Shown here one piece after another: positions 63,528 through 64,000 of a DNA stretch of 64,000 nt. This stretch comes from Parambassis ranga (taxonomy: Eukaryota > Chordata > Actinopteri > Ambassidae). Position 1 is the stretch's first letter. Each line of letters begins with the position of its first letter. The stretch spans positions 5,535,236 to 5,599,235 of the forward strand of contig NC_041041.1 in the NCBI RefSeq assembly GCF_900634625.1, written 5' to 3'. The position numbers and the translations under genes were made by a program. Below the pieces are notes generated by a model. It made no database searches, was not told the DNA's origin, and saw only the letters and a program-made list of their open reading frames with translations.

Positions 63528-63699
63528 CTGGAACAGGAAAAGGTGGAAAGAGAGTGAGTCATAAAGTTCAACTCCTTGACTTGGATGAGCCACAAAATTA
63601 TTTTAAAGTTGGTAAACAAGATGAAGGCAGTTATCCGAGCAGTAAAAATGAGTGCAGCAGTAGAAAGATATCTTAAAAACACAGGCACTGATGAATGGA

Positions 63700-64000
63700 T
63701 GCTTTTTGCCTAATGTGTAATAAAGAATTAAAAATTTTAAATGAGATAAGCTCAGAGATTTTTAAATCAGTCTGGAGGGTATTCCAGGCTGAAGGGGCAG
63801 AGTAGCTAAAGGCCGCTTTCCTAGCTCAGTCCGCACATGAGGGACCTGCAGGTGGTAAATGCCACTGGAACGTAGGGCATAGTGGCTGGTAGTTCGCTGG
63901 AGAAGAGCACACAGATAAGGTGGAGCCAAACCAAGGAGGGTCTTATAGACCAATGCCATCCAATGAGTGCGCCTCCTTGTGCTCAGGGAGGGCCACTCAG
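63700..64000 (-). pseudogene. LINE ORF2 C-terminal fragment, decayed, runs off right edge
   Basis: The minus-strand translation contains VYKTLLGLAPPYLCALL and LRSSGIYHLQVPHVRTELG, the typical tail of CR1/L2-like non-LTR retrotransposon ORF2 (human readers may know the VYKALNGLAPxYL pattern). After that block the expected APSxWNxLP segment is in another frame, so the copy is frameshifted. It sits in a vtcn1 intron. Confidence 0.65.

Overview
This is vertebrate nuclear DNA, most likely from a teleost fish. It has GT-AG introns up to about 13.5 kb, AT-rich intron sequence, many short CA/GT microsatellites, and dispersed repeats of types I associate with fish genomes. No operon, CRISPR or bacterial feature is visible. 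Three protein-coding genes can be read with confidence, all on the minus strand. Most long open frames are chance frames in introns and intergenic DNA, and several begin at TTG or GTG rather than ATG.

Layout, left to right. (1) About 1-46,400: the 5' two-fifths of man1a2, the Golgi class I alpha-1,2-mannosidase IB. Five coding exons give residues 1-291: 44450-44763, 30695-30956, 20106-20202, 10357-10475 and 2315-2395. The reading phase is continuous through every junction, and the rest of the gene lies off the left edge. A 5' UTR segment with a short upstream ORF precedes the ATG. A CpG- and CTG/CCG-rich block at about 46,050-46,440 is the likely promoter and first non-coding exon. (2) About 46,440-56,150: intergenic DNA with repeats and one unexplained long open frame. 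(3) 56,803-62,337: complete trim45 in eight coding exons, 588 residues, with RING, two B-boxes, a coiled coil, a filamin-type repeat and a Cys-rich tail. (4) 63,070-63,527: the last two coding exons of vtcn1 (B7-H4), a membrane-proximal Ig-like domain and a hydrophobic C-terminal tail. The remainder is off the right edge.

The genes have no single shared job. Man1a2 trims N-glycans in the Golgi, Trim45 is a cytoplasmic RING-type ubiquitin ligase, and Vtcn1 is a B7-family cell-surface protein. They are linked by conserved synteny with human 1p13/p12. As I remember the human map, the trim45-vtcn1 pair is inverted here relative to man1a2.

Mobile DNA is the richest source of new observations. There are two hAT-type non-autonomous elements with 8-bp target duplications, a 405-bp TTAA-flanked Kolobok-like MITE, and a 69-bp near-palindromic element at 48,146-48,214 with a perfect 8-bp duplication. 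Several LINE tails and a LINE ORF2 fragment at the right edge are also present. Other notable points are the apparent loss of the B-strand cysteine in the Vtcn1 Ig domain, a weak donor site in trim45 intron 1, and a uORF upstream of man1a2.
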